In this document: positions 11,201-24,146 of the stretch, piece by piece
Layout: every line of letters begins with the position of its first letter
Position numbering within the stretch: position 1 is the stretch's first letter
Source of the DNA: Rhododendron vialii
Lineage: Eukaryota; Streptophyta; Magnoliopsida; Ericales; Ericaceae
DNA: 64,000 nucleotides
Direction: 5' to 3'
Assembly: GCF_030253575.1 (NCBI RefSeq)
Contig: NC_080562.1
Coordinates: forward strand, 43,563,852 to 43,627,851
The notes under the pieces: model-generated
Seen by the model: only the letters and a program-made list of their open reading frames with translations
Databases searched by the model: none
What the model was told of the DNA's origin: nothing
Program-made: the position numbers and the translations under genes

Positions 11201-11989
11201 AGATTGAGCTGCTGCAGTATCTTTCAGCTGCTTTCCTATTTCTTCCAAATCACATTTTGAAACTTTTCGTCGACTCCGATGGGTTTGGTTATGCATTATT
11301 TCTAGTGTTTTGAAGAGTGTTACATGATTCACACTAGAGCAGTGTCCGATGGTCATAAATGAACTCGTTGTATTAAGAAATAAGAAATGGGCGTTATTAC
11401 ACATTGAAATACCCGAACAATACACTTGATCATGTTTAGGGACCCGATGAGTAGTCTTGCAATCCATTTTCTCTCGACTCGTAGGATTCTTTAGATTCCT
11501 TAGTATATGCTTTACGGACTCCAAGTATAGAAACTAGAAGACCGGGCATCGCAGAGTCTAGACGTGGGTTGAGATGTGGTATGTGAAAGTACAGGGGTGT
11601 ACTTAGACGTACGGTGAGGACGTGTGGTGGATTGGTAGATTGTTTAGAATGCTTGAAGTGAAAATCGATGTTGTGAAACAACTGTTGAAATGATATAATA
11701 ACTGGTGTCCTCACGACTCGTCAAGTCTTTCAATTCTTTTGGCACCCTCCCTATGAGGTCCAAGTGTAGAAACTAATGGATAGAGTATTGTAGGATTATA
11801 TACATACAGGCTTAATACGCTATGTCTGAATGGGTAAACTAATGAAAATGTATGAACCTGCACATTTATGGAGCTATGCAAGGGTTGATTAAAGTTTTGT
11901 GGTACACTTGGCAGAGTGATGATGAAATTGATTATGAAACGATGACGATTATGAAAAATGTGAACGGTGACCCAAGTGGTCGTTATTGA

Positions 11990-12190
11990 GGGAAAAGACT
12001 CGGGGTGACCCTGCGCTCGAGGGAACTAGACCCGAGGTGACCCAACTGATTATTGCCATTGAGGGAAAAGACTCGGAGTGACCCTGCGCTCGAGGGAACT
12101 AGACCCGAGGTGACCCAACTGATTATTGCTATTGAGGAATAGACTCGGGGTGATCCTGCGCTTGAGGGAACTAGACCCGAGGTGACCCTA
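11990..12190 (+). repeat. 73-bp tandem repeat, nearly three units, within the LTR
   Basis: Units begin at 11990, 12063 and about 12136. Each contains GACTCGGGGTGACCCTGCGC and GAACTAGACCCGAGGTGACC. The third copy is diverged and slightly shorter. Confidence 0.85.
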
Positions 12191-14640
12191 GTGACTATTG
12201 ATGGAAATATCTGATTGAAAGGAAAGATTATGTAATGAAGGGGTTTGATGATGACTGTAGACACGAGAAAGATTGTAATATCGTACGAAGAATAATAAAA
12301 TGATTTAAATGGGTTGTAGACTAAGGTGGATGGACGTGGGCTCATTGATGTATCTAGTCCGATGAGTAAATGGTTAGTGACATTTATGTGGAGTTTAGGA
12401 CCTTTAGACTATAGCTTGCAGCTTGTTGGTAGTCACTCGTACTATAGGCATATCTGTCATTATTCACTCATTCATGGTGCATGATTCATCAAATTTACAT
12501 ATAGTTTGAGCATAGAATTCTCTACTGGGCACGTGTTTGCTCAACCTACCATTTCAGGTTCATTGCAGGTCATGGTCATGGAATGCTTGAAGTGCATGCC
12601 GGCGTTATCAAGTAAAGCTATTTTTGGAGAGTACTTTATATTCCTTGTAAAACAAACCGCTTGTTATGAAACTCCTATTTTGAAAAGTTGTAATTGTAGG
12701 CCAGTTTGTGGATATTTGGAAACTGTATTGTATTTTGGGGTTACGTACGTACGATTGTGAGGACTTTGTATTTCAAATGGTATTGTTAATTTATGTTAAA
12801 AATCGAGGGCGTGACAGAGATGTGGTTTCTTGGAATGTGATGATAGGTGGGTATGCCATTCAGGGTTTCACGGATGATGCCTTTCAGTTATTTCGTTCAA
12901 TGCTTAGAGGAGGTACTTTCTTATGCATCTAGTATATAATATTTGGCCATCTAGTTTTTTTGCGGTCTCGATATGTGTTATTCTTACTTTAGCATGCAAA
13001 CTTTATCTTCTTAAAGGATTGGTCCCTGAGTACTCAAAGAACAGACAAGTAAATTCATGGCACATCACAACTGGTGAATTTGTTTTGACAGTCAGGCTAC
13101 ATCAGATTCATAGGGTTGAGACTTGAGAGCGTAATTTTGGCACATCAATTATTCGGGAAGTGGGCAATCAATGTTTTTGAAGAGAGATAAGACATGGCTA
13201 GGAGATTTTCCCTCATTTAAGTCACTATCCCTGTTCAAGTCATATCTAACTTCTGGTCAGTTTATTTGCTTCAATTGCTTGGGAACCTCATGAGATCATG
13301 TAGGAGTATAAGATTTAAACATACTTCGTGTTTCATCTTAAATTCATTTTTCCCATAGCTATGTGGACATATAGTTATATATGTTTCAATCCCCACCGTG
13401 TAGACAATCTTGTCTGATTAACATTTTATTGTTTATCTGAACATAGTGAATACTTATACGTTTAAGTTGATCCAATACTCAACTTTAACAGGTGTGATCC
13501 CTGATCGCTTTACGCTGGGTAATGTTATGAAAGCCTTTCTCAGAGGAAGCGCTATGATGAAGGTCATCCAAGTACATGGATTCATCATTCAACTAGGTTT
13601 TGAATCACATAATGATTTGACCGGATCACTGATTGATGCTTATGCAAAATGTGGGAGTATTAGAACTGCATATCATATTTACAAAAGTATGCCTAAAAAA
13701 GATGCAATACCCTGCACCGCGTTGATCACTGGATATGCACGCCAAGGTGTCTATTCCAGAGATTCCTTTGATCTTTTCAATGAAATACATCAAATGCACT
13801 GGGGACTTGATGGTGTGATACTATGCTCGATGCTGAATATGTGTGCCAAAATAATGTCACTAGACTTGGGAAGACAAATTCATCTTTGGCTTTCAAATGT
13901 CAACCATATAACGATGTGGCCATGGGCAATGCTCTCATTGATATGTACTCAAAATCTGGAGAAATCGAAGGTGCTAAATCTGTTTTTAATGAGATGAAGC
14001 AAAAAAATGTTATTTCTTGGACATCATTAATTGCTGGCTATGGGAAGCATGGCTATGGGCACAAGGCAATTGCCTTGTACAATCAGATGGAATATGAAAG
14101 TTTGAAGCCAAATGATGTTACTTTTCTGACTCTTCTTTTTGCATGTAGCCACGCTGGTTTGACAAATGAAGGATGAGAATGCTTCAATAGCATGGTTCGC
14201 AAATACGAAATATCTCCAAAAGCTGAGCACTATTCTTGTATGGTGGGTCTTTTTGAACGTGGAGGGAAGTTAGAAGAAGCGTATAATCTAATTTGCAAGA
14301 TGAATATTGCACCTACTGCCTCTCTTTAGGGAGCCATTCTTGGGGCATGCCACATCTATGGCAATATGTCTCTTGGAGAAGTAGCTGCCAGGCATCTGTT
14401 TAATATGGAACCTGAGAAGTCAGTGAACTATGTGGTTTTGGCAAGCATATATGCCTCAGTGGGCTTGTGGGACTCTGTTTCTACGATGAGGAGATGTGCC
14501 AGACCTGTTTTTGGAAGCCTCTAGGGAATGTCAGCCGATGGTTGGAACTTGGTTCATTTCATTATCTCAAGGAGGTTGATTTACAGAGACATTCAGGAGC
14601 TGGTTGATTCATTTTATTATAATCGAAGGACTTGTGTGAT

Positions 14641-16636
14641 TCTCGTACTCCTTAGCTTTAACAACAATAAGGTAGGACCATATCTCCAGTAACATTTGCC
14701 CTCCTGTAGTTTTTGTCCATTTTACCCCTTCATTACTCCTTCGGTCCTTCCGTCTGAGTTCTAAATTGAAGTTTTGTCAGCTTATATTGTATGTTGTTGC
14801 CTCAAGGACGCTTTTTGTGTTTTCATAATATTTTTCGGATACTTCGTAAAAGTAGTCAATGGACCATAACTTTGCAAATATGTTTTGGTTCAGTGACAGA
14901 ATATAAATATCATGGCTTGGTTATTTACAGATGAAAGTTGATATGGCTAGCAAAAGTGCGTTTTTAACCTGTTTAGGCTTTGGCCCTGCTGCCAGTGGCC
15001 AATATGGGTAATACATGACATAATGGGTATGCATTGACAGACGCATATGGAGAATCATAAGCAACATCCCCCGTGATTGGAACAGCATGGAAGCATAACC
15101 AACCAGCAAGTGCAAGTACTGATGAAATGAATCTCATTGTACTCATTGGACTGCAATGAATGGCTCACTGAGAGAGTGTTAATTGACGCTCAATTATCTC
15201 CATATTGCATTCTATCTTTACAAACTATGAGCATAATGAAAGTACATGGTGGCTGCTGTTTGTTAAGTGACACAAGTCGCTTCAATTATATATATGAATG
15301 ATGTACACAGGTCCAGATTTTCCCTAGCCATTTAAACTGCACTTTTATCCGGTTTCTATTATTCTTTGTAGTTGGAAGTAATGTCATATTGATTTATCTG
15401 ATTCGATATCAGAGGTTTAAAAGCCTACAACCACCAAAAAGGTATAGCTGTGAAGACTTGCAATTAGTTTTTAATTATGTATAATTTAGAGGAGACAGAC
15501 CTCACAAAGGTAAACTAAGATATGCAGCTCTGGTTTCATACTCTGCAGATGGCCCAATTTCTCGAAGGTCTTCATTGATAAATTAGCCTTCAGAGATTGT
15601 ACATTGCTGCTGAGAAGTGTCACTATCGTTTTTTTTTTTGGGTAAGTAAGTGTCACTATCAGTACTTATTCCTCTGGGGTAAGTAACCTCATTGATAGTG
15701 TAATAGTACAACTATAATCATTCCGTCGTGCATGTTAGATATGCTCTGTATTGTTAGCGCTTAAGCTCTTATATTTGTATGTTGTATATTCAGTGGTGGT
15801 GATTAAAATTCCTGGAGCGATGAAGCTCAAATGAGCACATCGTAGTTGCTCTAGGGACCAGTTGCTCATTCTTCAAGGACTTTTGCCGGCAACAACTGGA
15901 GGGCTCAAACCTCTACATGGACCACCTGAGATTTTGCAGTATTTGCTTTCTCACCTAGGGATTTTTCAAGTGGAATTCAGGGGCCTATAATCTAGTAATA
16001 GTTTAGCTATTGTAAGAGTTATTAGCAATGTCCTCACCCTCCTTGTCCCGCTGTCCTTTTTGACATGCAATTCATGGTGGTTAAGAATGCACTGTGGGCC
16101 TGGTCAAGAATTAATGCAGTGGGCAATTGTTTCTTTGTGTAACCTAAGAAGAATGTCTTGTTATTCAAACATGTAGACCTGATATTAATGAAATTTGTAT
16201 GATGCGATGTGCATTTATTTTCGTAGAGATATGATTATGCATATTCCCTGACAGTGATGATAGATAATAAGAGAAGTTATAATTCAAGGAAGCCTTTTGA
16301 GAGGGAATTCTATTACTTTATTTCGCTCTATAAATGCCACCACAAATTCATAATTCAAATACAAGTGTAAAGATGAACACGCATACATCATAGAATCAGG
16401 GCCGGCCCTGACATTGCATCCACGACCTCAGAGCATTCAAGTGTAGTTACACAACCACGAAAAGGAATGTCTCAATCTATGTGAGCTTAATTTTTTTCAC
16501 TTGCGCTTTTCAGCTCGATTTTATTCAATTTTTTACTTAACAAAGGAAGGAGTTTGCAAAAAAGAACAGAAATTGAGAAAAAAGAAAAAAATCACTCTCA
16601 CTGACTAAAAAATATATAAAAAACTTGAAATAAATA
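14641..16636. other. Intergenic, no gene seen
   Basis: AT-rich sequence downstream of the PPR pseudogene. No open frame shows a recognisable domain and no structural RNA or clear mobile element was found. Confidence 0.5.
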
Positions 16637-17151
16637 CTCCTTCCGTCCCTTAATAAATGTCCAGTTTTACTTTTCCCAAATTTTTTAAAATTAATTATAT
16701 CTTTTAATTTATACTCCCTCCGTCCCTTATTTATAGTCCGGTATTTCATTTTGGGCTGTCCCTTAATAAGTGTCTATTTTGTAAAGTTAGTGGGTAAAAG
16801 TTGGTGAATTGTCTATTTTGTCCCTAAAAGTAGATTCCATTTTAAAAAGTAAGTGAGTAAAAGTGTAATGATGATGGATAAGTAGGAAAAGTGGAGGAAA
16901 AAATTGATGTGAAAGGTATAATGATGATGTCTTTTTAATAAGTTGGAATTACGAAGCAGAACACTTAAAAAGGGACGGATGGAGTATCATTTTTTATAAT
17001 TTTCAAATTAAATTTTGTCTAATAGAACTAATTGAGATCTATCAAATAAGATCCATATTGCATATAAAAAATAATATACTTTGGAAGATATAAATGATTT
17101 TTAAAAATGTCCGGAATAGTAACATGAACATTTATTTAGGAACGAAAGGAG
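16637..17151. mobile_element. Outer Stowaway-like MITE
   Basis: Starts CTCCTTCCGTCCC after TA (16635-16636) and ends with the imperfect inverse GGAACGAAAGGAG before TA (17152-17153). The TA duplication and CTCC..CCGTCCC end are those of Tc1/mariner Stowaway MITEs. It contains a second MITE and so has grown to 515 bp. Confidence 0.75.
16714..16984. mobile_element. Inner Stowaway MITE nested in the outer one
   Basis: Starts CTCCCTCCGTCCC, ends GGGACGGATGGAG, flanked by TA at 16712-16713 and 16985-16986. 271 bp, non-coding. It inserted into the outer element after that element had itself landed. Confidence 0.85.
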
Positions 17152-17153
17152 TA

Positions 17154-17644
17154 GCAAATATTGAGGATTAGTTTTTCCACCCAGCTTGTTTCATCCGCAC
17201 TTCTTTTTTTTATTTGCATGGTTTGTTTTATAATATTGTTTGCTGCCATTTCATCCTTTTCTCTTTGAAACACATGAAATAGGAAAGTTGTAAAAAGTGT
17301 ATGCATGTAGGACTATTTTCTAAATTCACCAACTAAAATATGAAAAAAAGAAGTGTGCATAAATTAAGGGATGTAAAAATCAATTTCCTAGAAGTAAATA
17401 CAATAAAACAAAAAGGGAGGGTAAAAATTATTTTAGAACCACACCAAAATACACACCCATACGCTAGAATATAGGCCCCACACACACTATTGTAAAAGTG
17501 GTTAAACTTTTCACCCACCCGGGTAACTTGCCTGCATTTTCGCTACATTTCCCAAGAAAGAAAGCGGAAGAATATTTCCACACAACCGTTTGTCGTCGTC
17601 ATCTACGAGCTGAGCCTGAGCTCCTTCTTTCTTTCTTTTTCTCG

Positions 17645-17678
<34 letters not shown>

Positions 17679-18689
17679 AATACTGAGTAGTAGAGTAGCT
17701 AGGGTTTGCCGCATTCCCCTTCCCTAGTGTCCGGAAGGAACAGGTTGTATATACTCCTACACCCGATTGCACATTTGTTTGCATTTATCAATCAAATGCA
17801 CAAGGAGTACACTCCTAAGAGCATCATCATTGCCATTTCTCCCCATTTTCTCACTAATACTACTTTTCTCTCTAACACAAACACACACGAATATATGTAT
17901 CTCTGCTTTGACGTTTTATTTTCCATGGGTTTGGTTTGGATTTCATTCGTGAGTTTGGTTTTTAAGTTTCTACTACTCCGTATATAGCCTTTGAATAGAT
18001 ACGTTGAAATACATGAGAATCATGAGATTGGTTTGTATTGTTGAGGAAATGTTGATTACATAGGTTTTTGTATGGATTACTCGACGCGCACGTGCGAAAG
18101 CTGCCCCGAGTACGTCGACTTATCCAATAGAAAATAATCAAAATATATAAAATATCCCTGTATACAACACATATGACTGTTTGTTTAACAAGACTCTGGT
18201 TGCATGTAACAAACAACTTTCATTCTAAATTTTAGACGGGCTATTAGGTAATTTATTGAAGATATGGACGAGTTATTTCCCTTATTCTTTCCAGGGTAAA
18301 ATAGGTTTCTTATCCTCGTGTTGAAGGAATATTGGCTTTCCTTGTATGTATTGTATTGGGTACAATGAATATAGCTTGTCTGTCGTCACTCGATCATTTC
18401 GTTTGTAAGAGAGATATACCTACACCTTCTTTCCCTTTTATACTTTGGAGATGAACTTAGTTATGTGCATTGCTTGCTCTGCTCATTTCTGAATTGTTGG
18501 TTTTCTCTCTGTGTCTTCCTTGTAAATACAGCTCATTTTCATATTTAGCAATACAGGTCTAATAGGAATTTGGTAGGCTTAATGGGTTTATTGTCATTGG
18601 CCGACCTTATTCTTGCCTTCTTTAAGTCCACTTAAGCGTAAGCTTGATATCTAGTTTCCTCTCTACGAGTGCACGCGCGCACTTGTGTG

Positions 18690-18766
<77 letters not shown>

Positions 18767-19913
18767 GTGTAGGGGTGTTCTTTTTTGTTTCTTTGGAACT
18801 TCTGAAGATGTGTAAGGGTTTTTTTTGGTACTTCGGAAGATGTGTATGGGTGTTCTAGTGCTTATATATCTCGCAACTATTTCAACTTGTACTGTCATCT
18901 TCGTAATCTCTTATTTTTTTTAAAAGTTGTTTGTTTTCCTTTCATCACAGTCAGAGCTAATCTTGCATTTCGAGTTCTATGTCTACCTCTTGTAGTTATT
19001 TTGGAGCTTCTGTAATGCATTGATAAATCTCTTGAATATTGAAGTCAAGATCCTTGGTCAACTGTTATGTGCGTTCTAGTTCAGTTGTGGTTTTTAAGGA
19101 GCATGACATTCACCTGTTCCTAAACTGCTTTATCAAAATTTAAGAAGCATGACATGCTTTGTCGAAATAAATCCTAATTATGTTGAAGTTCTTAATCATG
19201 TTGAACACCACTTGACAATTACTGACAGTTGAAAGAACGTGAACATTCAACTTCATCAAGAAAGGTCAATAGACGACACAGTTTCTTTAGTTAGATTGTG
19301 CCGAAGTGACCAAAAATTGAACTTGAGTTTAAATTCGATTTTTAGAAGGGGAATAGCTGTGTGGTGGGTTCTGGATCCATAAGAGCTAAGAACTAGATCA
19401 TCTATAGCTCTAAATCTCTAATTGAAGTACTTGCAGATTTATCATCTGAATTGGAATTGACACTTCCCTTGGCATAAGTTGCTTTGACAGTTTGGCATTA
19501 CTTAAGAGTTCTATGTATCTATTATGTTGTCTTATTACTAGTTTGGGACCACATTATCCTTTTATTTTCTTTTTTTGGATCGGGACCACATTTTCCTGGA
19601 TCAACACATTTATGATCTGCACAGTCATCATGTATTCCACGAAGTGCAGTGTTTTTCTTGTTGCTTCCTGTCTAATTTCGATATGTGATATCTTATATGC
19701 CTATAACTTACTCCATTTGCAGAAATAAATGAATTAACGTTTTTCCTGTTATGTTCACTTCTTGAAATAGAAAATTTACTTTCCAATGACTAGTATATTT
19801 TTGCGTGCAATGTTTTCATTCTTATTGTGTGCTTGTTTCTTGTACGAGAATTATTGGGATTCTTCATTGTTAACACTTTCTCCTTAAACTGATAGCTTGT
19901 CACGAAAATAGCT
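17154..19913 (+). promoter_or_regulatory. Upstream region of the DCD gene, possible 5' UTR and intron
   Basis: No coding gene seen. A (GA)n tract at 17646-17675 followed by CT- and CA-rich sequence looks like a transcription start and leader. The only plus-strand gene downstream begins at 19914, preceded by a pyrimidine-rich stretch and an AG near 19896. A 5' UTR exon near 17.6-17.75 kb with a 2-kb leader intron is therefore possible but not proven. A compound (GT)n(GA)n microsatellite lies at 18695-18763. Confidence 0.3.
18695..18763. repeat. Compound microsatellite (GT)n(GA)n
   Basis: About 16 GT units directly followed by about 18 GA units. Confidence 0.9.
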
Positions 19914-21985
19914 ATGACGCCAAACTATTTTTGGAAGAAGAATGCCTGTGGAAATGCTCCTGGCTTCGGAGCTATCTTCATGTCAAACCGGAGTACAAAA
20001 GATGAGTGTTTCGAGAGAAAACTATTTGGTCTTCCACATGCTTGTGCTGAGTTTGTAAAAGAAGTCAAAGCTGGAATGATTTTATTTCTTTTTGAGTATG
20101 AGCAGAAAAAACTTTATGGTGTCTTTCGGGCTGTGTCTGATGGAAGAATGGATATTGTACCCCATGCGTATCAGTCAACCGGGAAAAAGTTCCCTGCACA
20201 GGTAATGCTTAATGGTTCTACCATATTGTCTTGTTTTCTTGCCAGGTTCATTCTTTCATGCTTTCCACTTGGTTTATAGTCGTTATATAATACCTTCAGG
20301 TAATGTGAAGCAATGGACGTTGTTGCTTTGAGCTGTAAACCTTTTCCCCTTTTCAAACCTAGTTATCTCAATTCTGCGGGTTTTGCCTGTCCAGGTTTGT
20401 TTTACTGTGATTTGGAATTGTTGTCCACTTTCTGAACCTGATTTTCGTGACGCGATTAGAGAGAATTACTTTGCAGAGCGGAAGTTCAACATTGGTCTGT
20501 CTAAATATCAGGTTTTATCTTTATCACATCTCTTTAATTAGAATCTAAGCATATTCGTTTGGAGAAGGTTCACACCCTCGTTCTTTACAGGTTGAAAGGC
20601 TCCTCTACTTATTTCACTCTGTAATGGTTGGAGTTCAGAAATCTTTGAGCAAAAAGCAAGACAAGAAAAGGCACTCTAACGCTATGGCTAAAGTAAATTC
20701 CTCCCTAGATCCTACAGAGGATTCTGTGGTTGAAAGTCAGGCTACTAAATTAGTGGATGTTCCCCAGACACTGAATGAAAGTACTTCTCCTTTTAAGCAC
20801 CCATTCACCACTGGAACCAGCAACCTTTTTACCTCTTTGCATGAAAATATCACTCCCTCTAGTGATGCAATAGCAAGCTCATGTTTTTCTGGATGTCAAC
20901 CAGTCCCATTGGAAAAAGAATCAGAGTGCATAGATGTCTCTTCTTATACAGCTTCATCAGGCCTTGGCGATTACATACCTTTGTCTTCCCCTGAACAGTT
21001 CGAACCAACAGAGACTGGGCAAGCTTTCTCAGAGGCTACCTGTGATGGTCATAAAGATTCGTCCTTGGCTGAAGCATGTATATTTCCAATGTCTTTTGGA
21101 GTGGGGGATTCAACTCAGCCATCCTCTGTACACAACGCAGATGGGGGTCAATGTGATGAAAGCTCTCCAGCTCATCAAAGTGATAGCTATCCAAGGGTCA
21201 AGGGCCTATATTCTGATATTCCAGACAAAAAAGGTAGTGTGTTTTCGCGTTTAAATTTGGAGTCTAAAGCTTCTTTGGAAAAGAATGAAGACAACTCGGA
21301 AGTGACTGAATCAATTCATGAAATTATGAAGAAGTTGCAAAAGTCTCACAAAAAATGGGAAAAGGCAAATAGGAAAACTGAAAGTGTCGTACATGGAATA
21401 GGAGATAGAACTCTGAAAAACAGATCTAGTGTTTTTTCTCGCTTAAGTATTGCTTTGGTACAAAGAAACAATGTCAAGAACTGGAACACTTGGAGGCGTG
21501 AAACTGGGGCCAAAGTCCATGCAGATGGTGAGGTGGGTGGTTGTTCTTCTGAAAATAGGCAGAAGAAGAGAAGATTGGTTAGTCTTATTATTAGAGACGA
21601 GTTAAACGTCGACACTGAAATACGCGATAGGTGGTGTTTGGAAGTTCAGATGCAACCTCAGGAAAGTTCTGCTGGCAAAGAGAAAGGTGGAAGTTGTGAA
21701 GGTTCAACCAAAAGTGATAAAAGTGGTGATAATGAGATTGGGTTTCCTCCAAAAGACATAGTATTATCTGTCATATACCCAACCACTAGTGATGGGAAAG
21801 GTGAAGAGCAAGGGAGGGGCTTGACCAACATGGATTTGATGCTGGGAAAGGAAGATGGTTCCATAGCCAACTGTTTTATCGAGGTGGACCCAAAACCTTT
21901 GAAGACATACCAACGTCGTCGTCGGGTTTGCGATACTGAGCTGGTTTCTCTTGTTAGTATTGAAACTGGCAATGTTATGTGCTGA
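19914..21985 (+). CDS. DCD (Development and Cell Death) domain protein
   Basis: Three exons: 19914-20201, 20395-20511, 20591-21985, all phase 0, 599 residues. The DCD domain fills about residues 17-145 (FGAIFMSNRSTKDECF, FGLP, GMILFLFEYEQKKLYGVF, FPAQV, VERLLYLF) and runs across all three exons. DCD proteins are plant-specific and linked to stress and cell-death responses; the domain is thought to mediate protein interaction. The rest is a long, Ser-rich, probably disordered tail with two copies of a VFSRL motif (SVFSRLNLE and SVFSRLSIA) and a basic QRRRRV near the C-terminus. The ATG is the first after an in-frame TAG. An upstream non-coding exon is possible. Confidence 0.9.
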
Positions 21986-23776
21986 AGAACTGGTTATTGC
22001 CAAAGTGTGCTGAAATCTCTACATATTGAGGAAGTGTTTTTTGAAGGAAATTGGGGAAGGGAAGCATCTTTATTATTCTGGTTTAGGCATGAGTGTAAAT
22101 GAAAGAAGTTTGTAGGGACAAATGCTAGTAATAGTTCTAATAGGAATTGGAACGAAAATTGAATTCCACTAGTGGTTATAGGGTAGGAACATAATAGGAT
22201 CCTTGCAGCTTGTGATGATATCTGAAATACAGTAATTGGTTGGTACAGAGCACTTTGGGCGACATCCTTCTCGTTACGCTATTCTGGTTGCTTGAACAAG
22301 ATTTCGTGTCCACTGACTTTGTTTGTTTGGTAAATATTAGCTCGGTTTCTGCAAAATTCTGTCCATGCATGTAAATCAGTTGGCACTGAATCAAATGTGA
22401 TCTTCTGGTGACATTCTTGACTGGGTTGAATAGATATGCATGTACTCCCATAGCTATATCACTCTGGTTTCAATACGACCTCACTCTAATGTGAGGCTAG
22501 CTTGACATTAATTGTGCTAAACATTGGATGGGACCGTTTTACCTCCCTCATTGCATTAGGATTGCCAGCAGCATCCTCAATTGTGTGCAAGCATGGTGCC
22601 TAATTCAGTGGTGGATCGATTCGTCTTGTCTGTTGTGAGGTTTATGCGGATGTTGTTTAACACCCCAACCTCCTGAAAAAACATCATTGGTCATGCTCGT
22701 CTCTATGATTGACTCTTCAATACACTACTAGAACTTAATTGCAGTATAATCTCTCTCAGTAATAAAAACCTATCAAAAAAGTGAAGAATGTTGAGGAAAT
22801 TCTTTTTTTTTTTTTTGAACGGCATGTTGAGGAAAATCTTAACACTGGCTCCTTCCTCTTCCTAATATAGTATTACTACCAGATTCTTGTTATAGTGAAC
22901 TCCTAGGAGTAATGTTTCATATCAACTCGCTGCTTGAAAAAGTTGGGAAGTTTTTGTCAATTAAGTTCCTAATCACATTAATGACTGAAGTATAATAATG
23001 TAGTTTTCTTGCATCTCTGTTTCTTTGGTTTAATAAATATAAATATAATTGAGGTTCTTATTTTGCCAAAAGATTCTTCTTACAAGTACCCTGGGCACTC
23101 TTGTCCAGATTCATAATTTTTTTGAACTATATCCAGATTCATAATTCTCATAATGTTTTTTCTTGCGATGAGTTTGTTTTTATTTGTATTAATTAAAACA
23201 GTAATATATCATTTAGTAGCATGAACCGAAGTTTAAAAAAGAAAGTTGGGATAAGACTTAAAGACCAAAAAAAAATAGTTGCTTCACTCTTTTGTTTTCA
23301 GTGTCCATTTCTTTCTACTTGTGATCGTAATTTTTTTTATCTTTTACACTTCTTTTAACGGAGACAAATGATTAATCTAATATGAATTGTGATAAAAAAA
23401 AATTACAAAAAAAAAGACACAAATATTGAAACAACAATTTGAGCCACTGACCAGGGGTATGAATCTTCACATGAGCGATGGTATGGTGATCATATTTTAA
23501 TATGATATTTTAGATATAAAATTCTGTATTATGTGACGTGTTACCAATGAATCAATGGTGACTTTTCCATTTTTTAAAGGAAAATTCTAAATTCAGCCCA
23601 ATGGCCTGACGATAGTAGGTGTGTGAATATGTATTAAAGGATGTAAAAAGTGCACAGAAATACGTGTTTTTCTTGTCTTTCAGTGTGTTTATCGTCAGCC
23701 TCCAGTGGGCTGACAATAACAAGACCGTTTTATAAATACTCTCTGATGTGATGTTTTTATCAAAAAGTACCAGGAA
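21986..23776. other. Intergenic, 3' UTR of the DCD gene then no gene
   Basis: The first few hundred bases are probably the DCD transcript's 3' UTR. The remainder is AT-rich with poly-A and poly-T tracts and no recognisable coding sequence. Confidence 0.5.
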
Positions 23777-24009
23777 TGAGGGATTTTTCAGTGCCAAGCG
23801 GATATATCTACGTGTACCCGTTCAGCCAGCGCATCTGAGCCGTCCGATAATTTTGGAGGGCTCAGATTGAAACCATCTCTCTCCTCTCCCTCTAACACTT
23901 TTTCTCTCCTTTTTTTCTCTCCAAATCTGAGCCATTCAAATATGAAATGAACTGCTCGGATACACAAGCGGACACCATGCGGTACCCACTCGACACTGAA
24001 AAATTTTCT
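23777..24009. mobile_element. MITE, 233 bp, with 7-bp target duplication
   Basis: Flanked by CCAGGAA at 23770-23776 and 24010-24016. The ends are imperfect inverse copies: TGAGGGATTTTTCAGTG on the left, AGAAAATTTTTCAGTG on the right read inversely. Subterminal GAGCCGTCC-like pieces recall the MITE at 46419-46789. Non-coding; lies just upstream of the methyltransferase gene. Perhaps hAT-like, where 8 bp would be usual. Confidence 0.75.
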
Positions 24010-24146
24010 CCAGGAACACAAGTATAATAATACACAACTTTATTTTTTTTATTTTTTTTTTACAAGATACACAACTCATTCATTCCTCACGAAATCACAA
24101 TGGAATCCAAATTCAGTGAATAGCGAGCGGTCAACTTCCTTCCCAT

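Larger units (their letters stand above)
10192..12816 (+). mobile_element. 2.6-kb solo LTR inserted in the PPR gene
   Basis: Starts TGTAGAGACCCG and ends GGGCGTGACA, flanked by GGGAT (10187-10191) and GAGAT (12817-12821), a 5-bp target duplication with one change. Removing the insert and one duplication restores the PPR reading frame, which confirms both borders. There is no gag or pol coding, so this is a solo LTR or a very long non-coding element. Inside are (CT)n tracts at 10390-10470, a cluster of CTACCGGTAG-like motifs (10768-11200) and a 73-bp tandem repeat (11990-12190). The same family occurs inverted at 55026-57439. Confidence 0.88.
9604..14640 (+). pseudogene. PPR gene (PLS type with E-like end), broken by an LTR and stops
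   Basis: Fragments in order: 9634-10191, 12822-12915, 13492-14176, then decayed sequence to about 14640. Typical PPR repeats are visible, such as VVTWTALLSGYSQNG, DVVSWNVMIGGYA, NALIDMYSK and VISWTSLIAGYGKHG, then an E-like end (GAILGACHIYGN..). Members of this family edit or process organelle RNA. The sequence is dead: the frame at 9634 starts from TTG (the first in-frame ATG is Met-Asp-Tyr-Ser at 9686); a 2.6-kb LTR splits an ERD|VVSW motif; there is a frameshift near 13880, a TGA at 14174-14176 and a TAG at about 14327 where Trp is expected. A GT..AG intron at 12916-13491 joins as GG|VIPDRF. The 5' end is cut off by the upstream repeat DNA. Confidence 0.88.
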
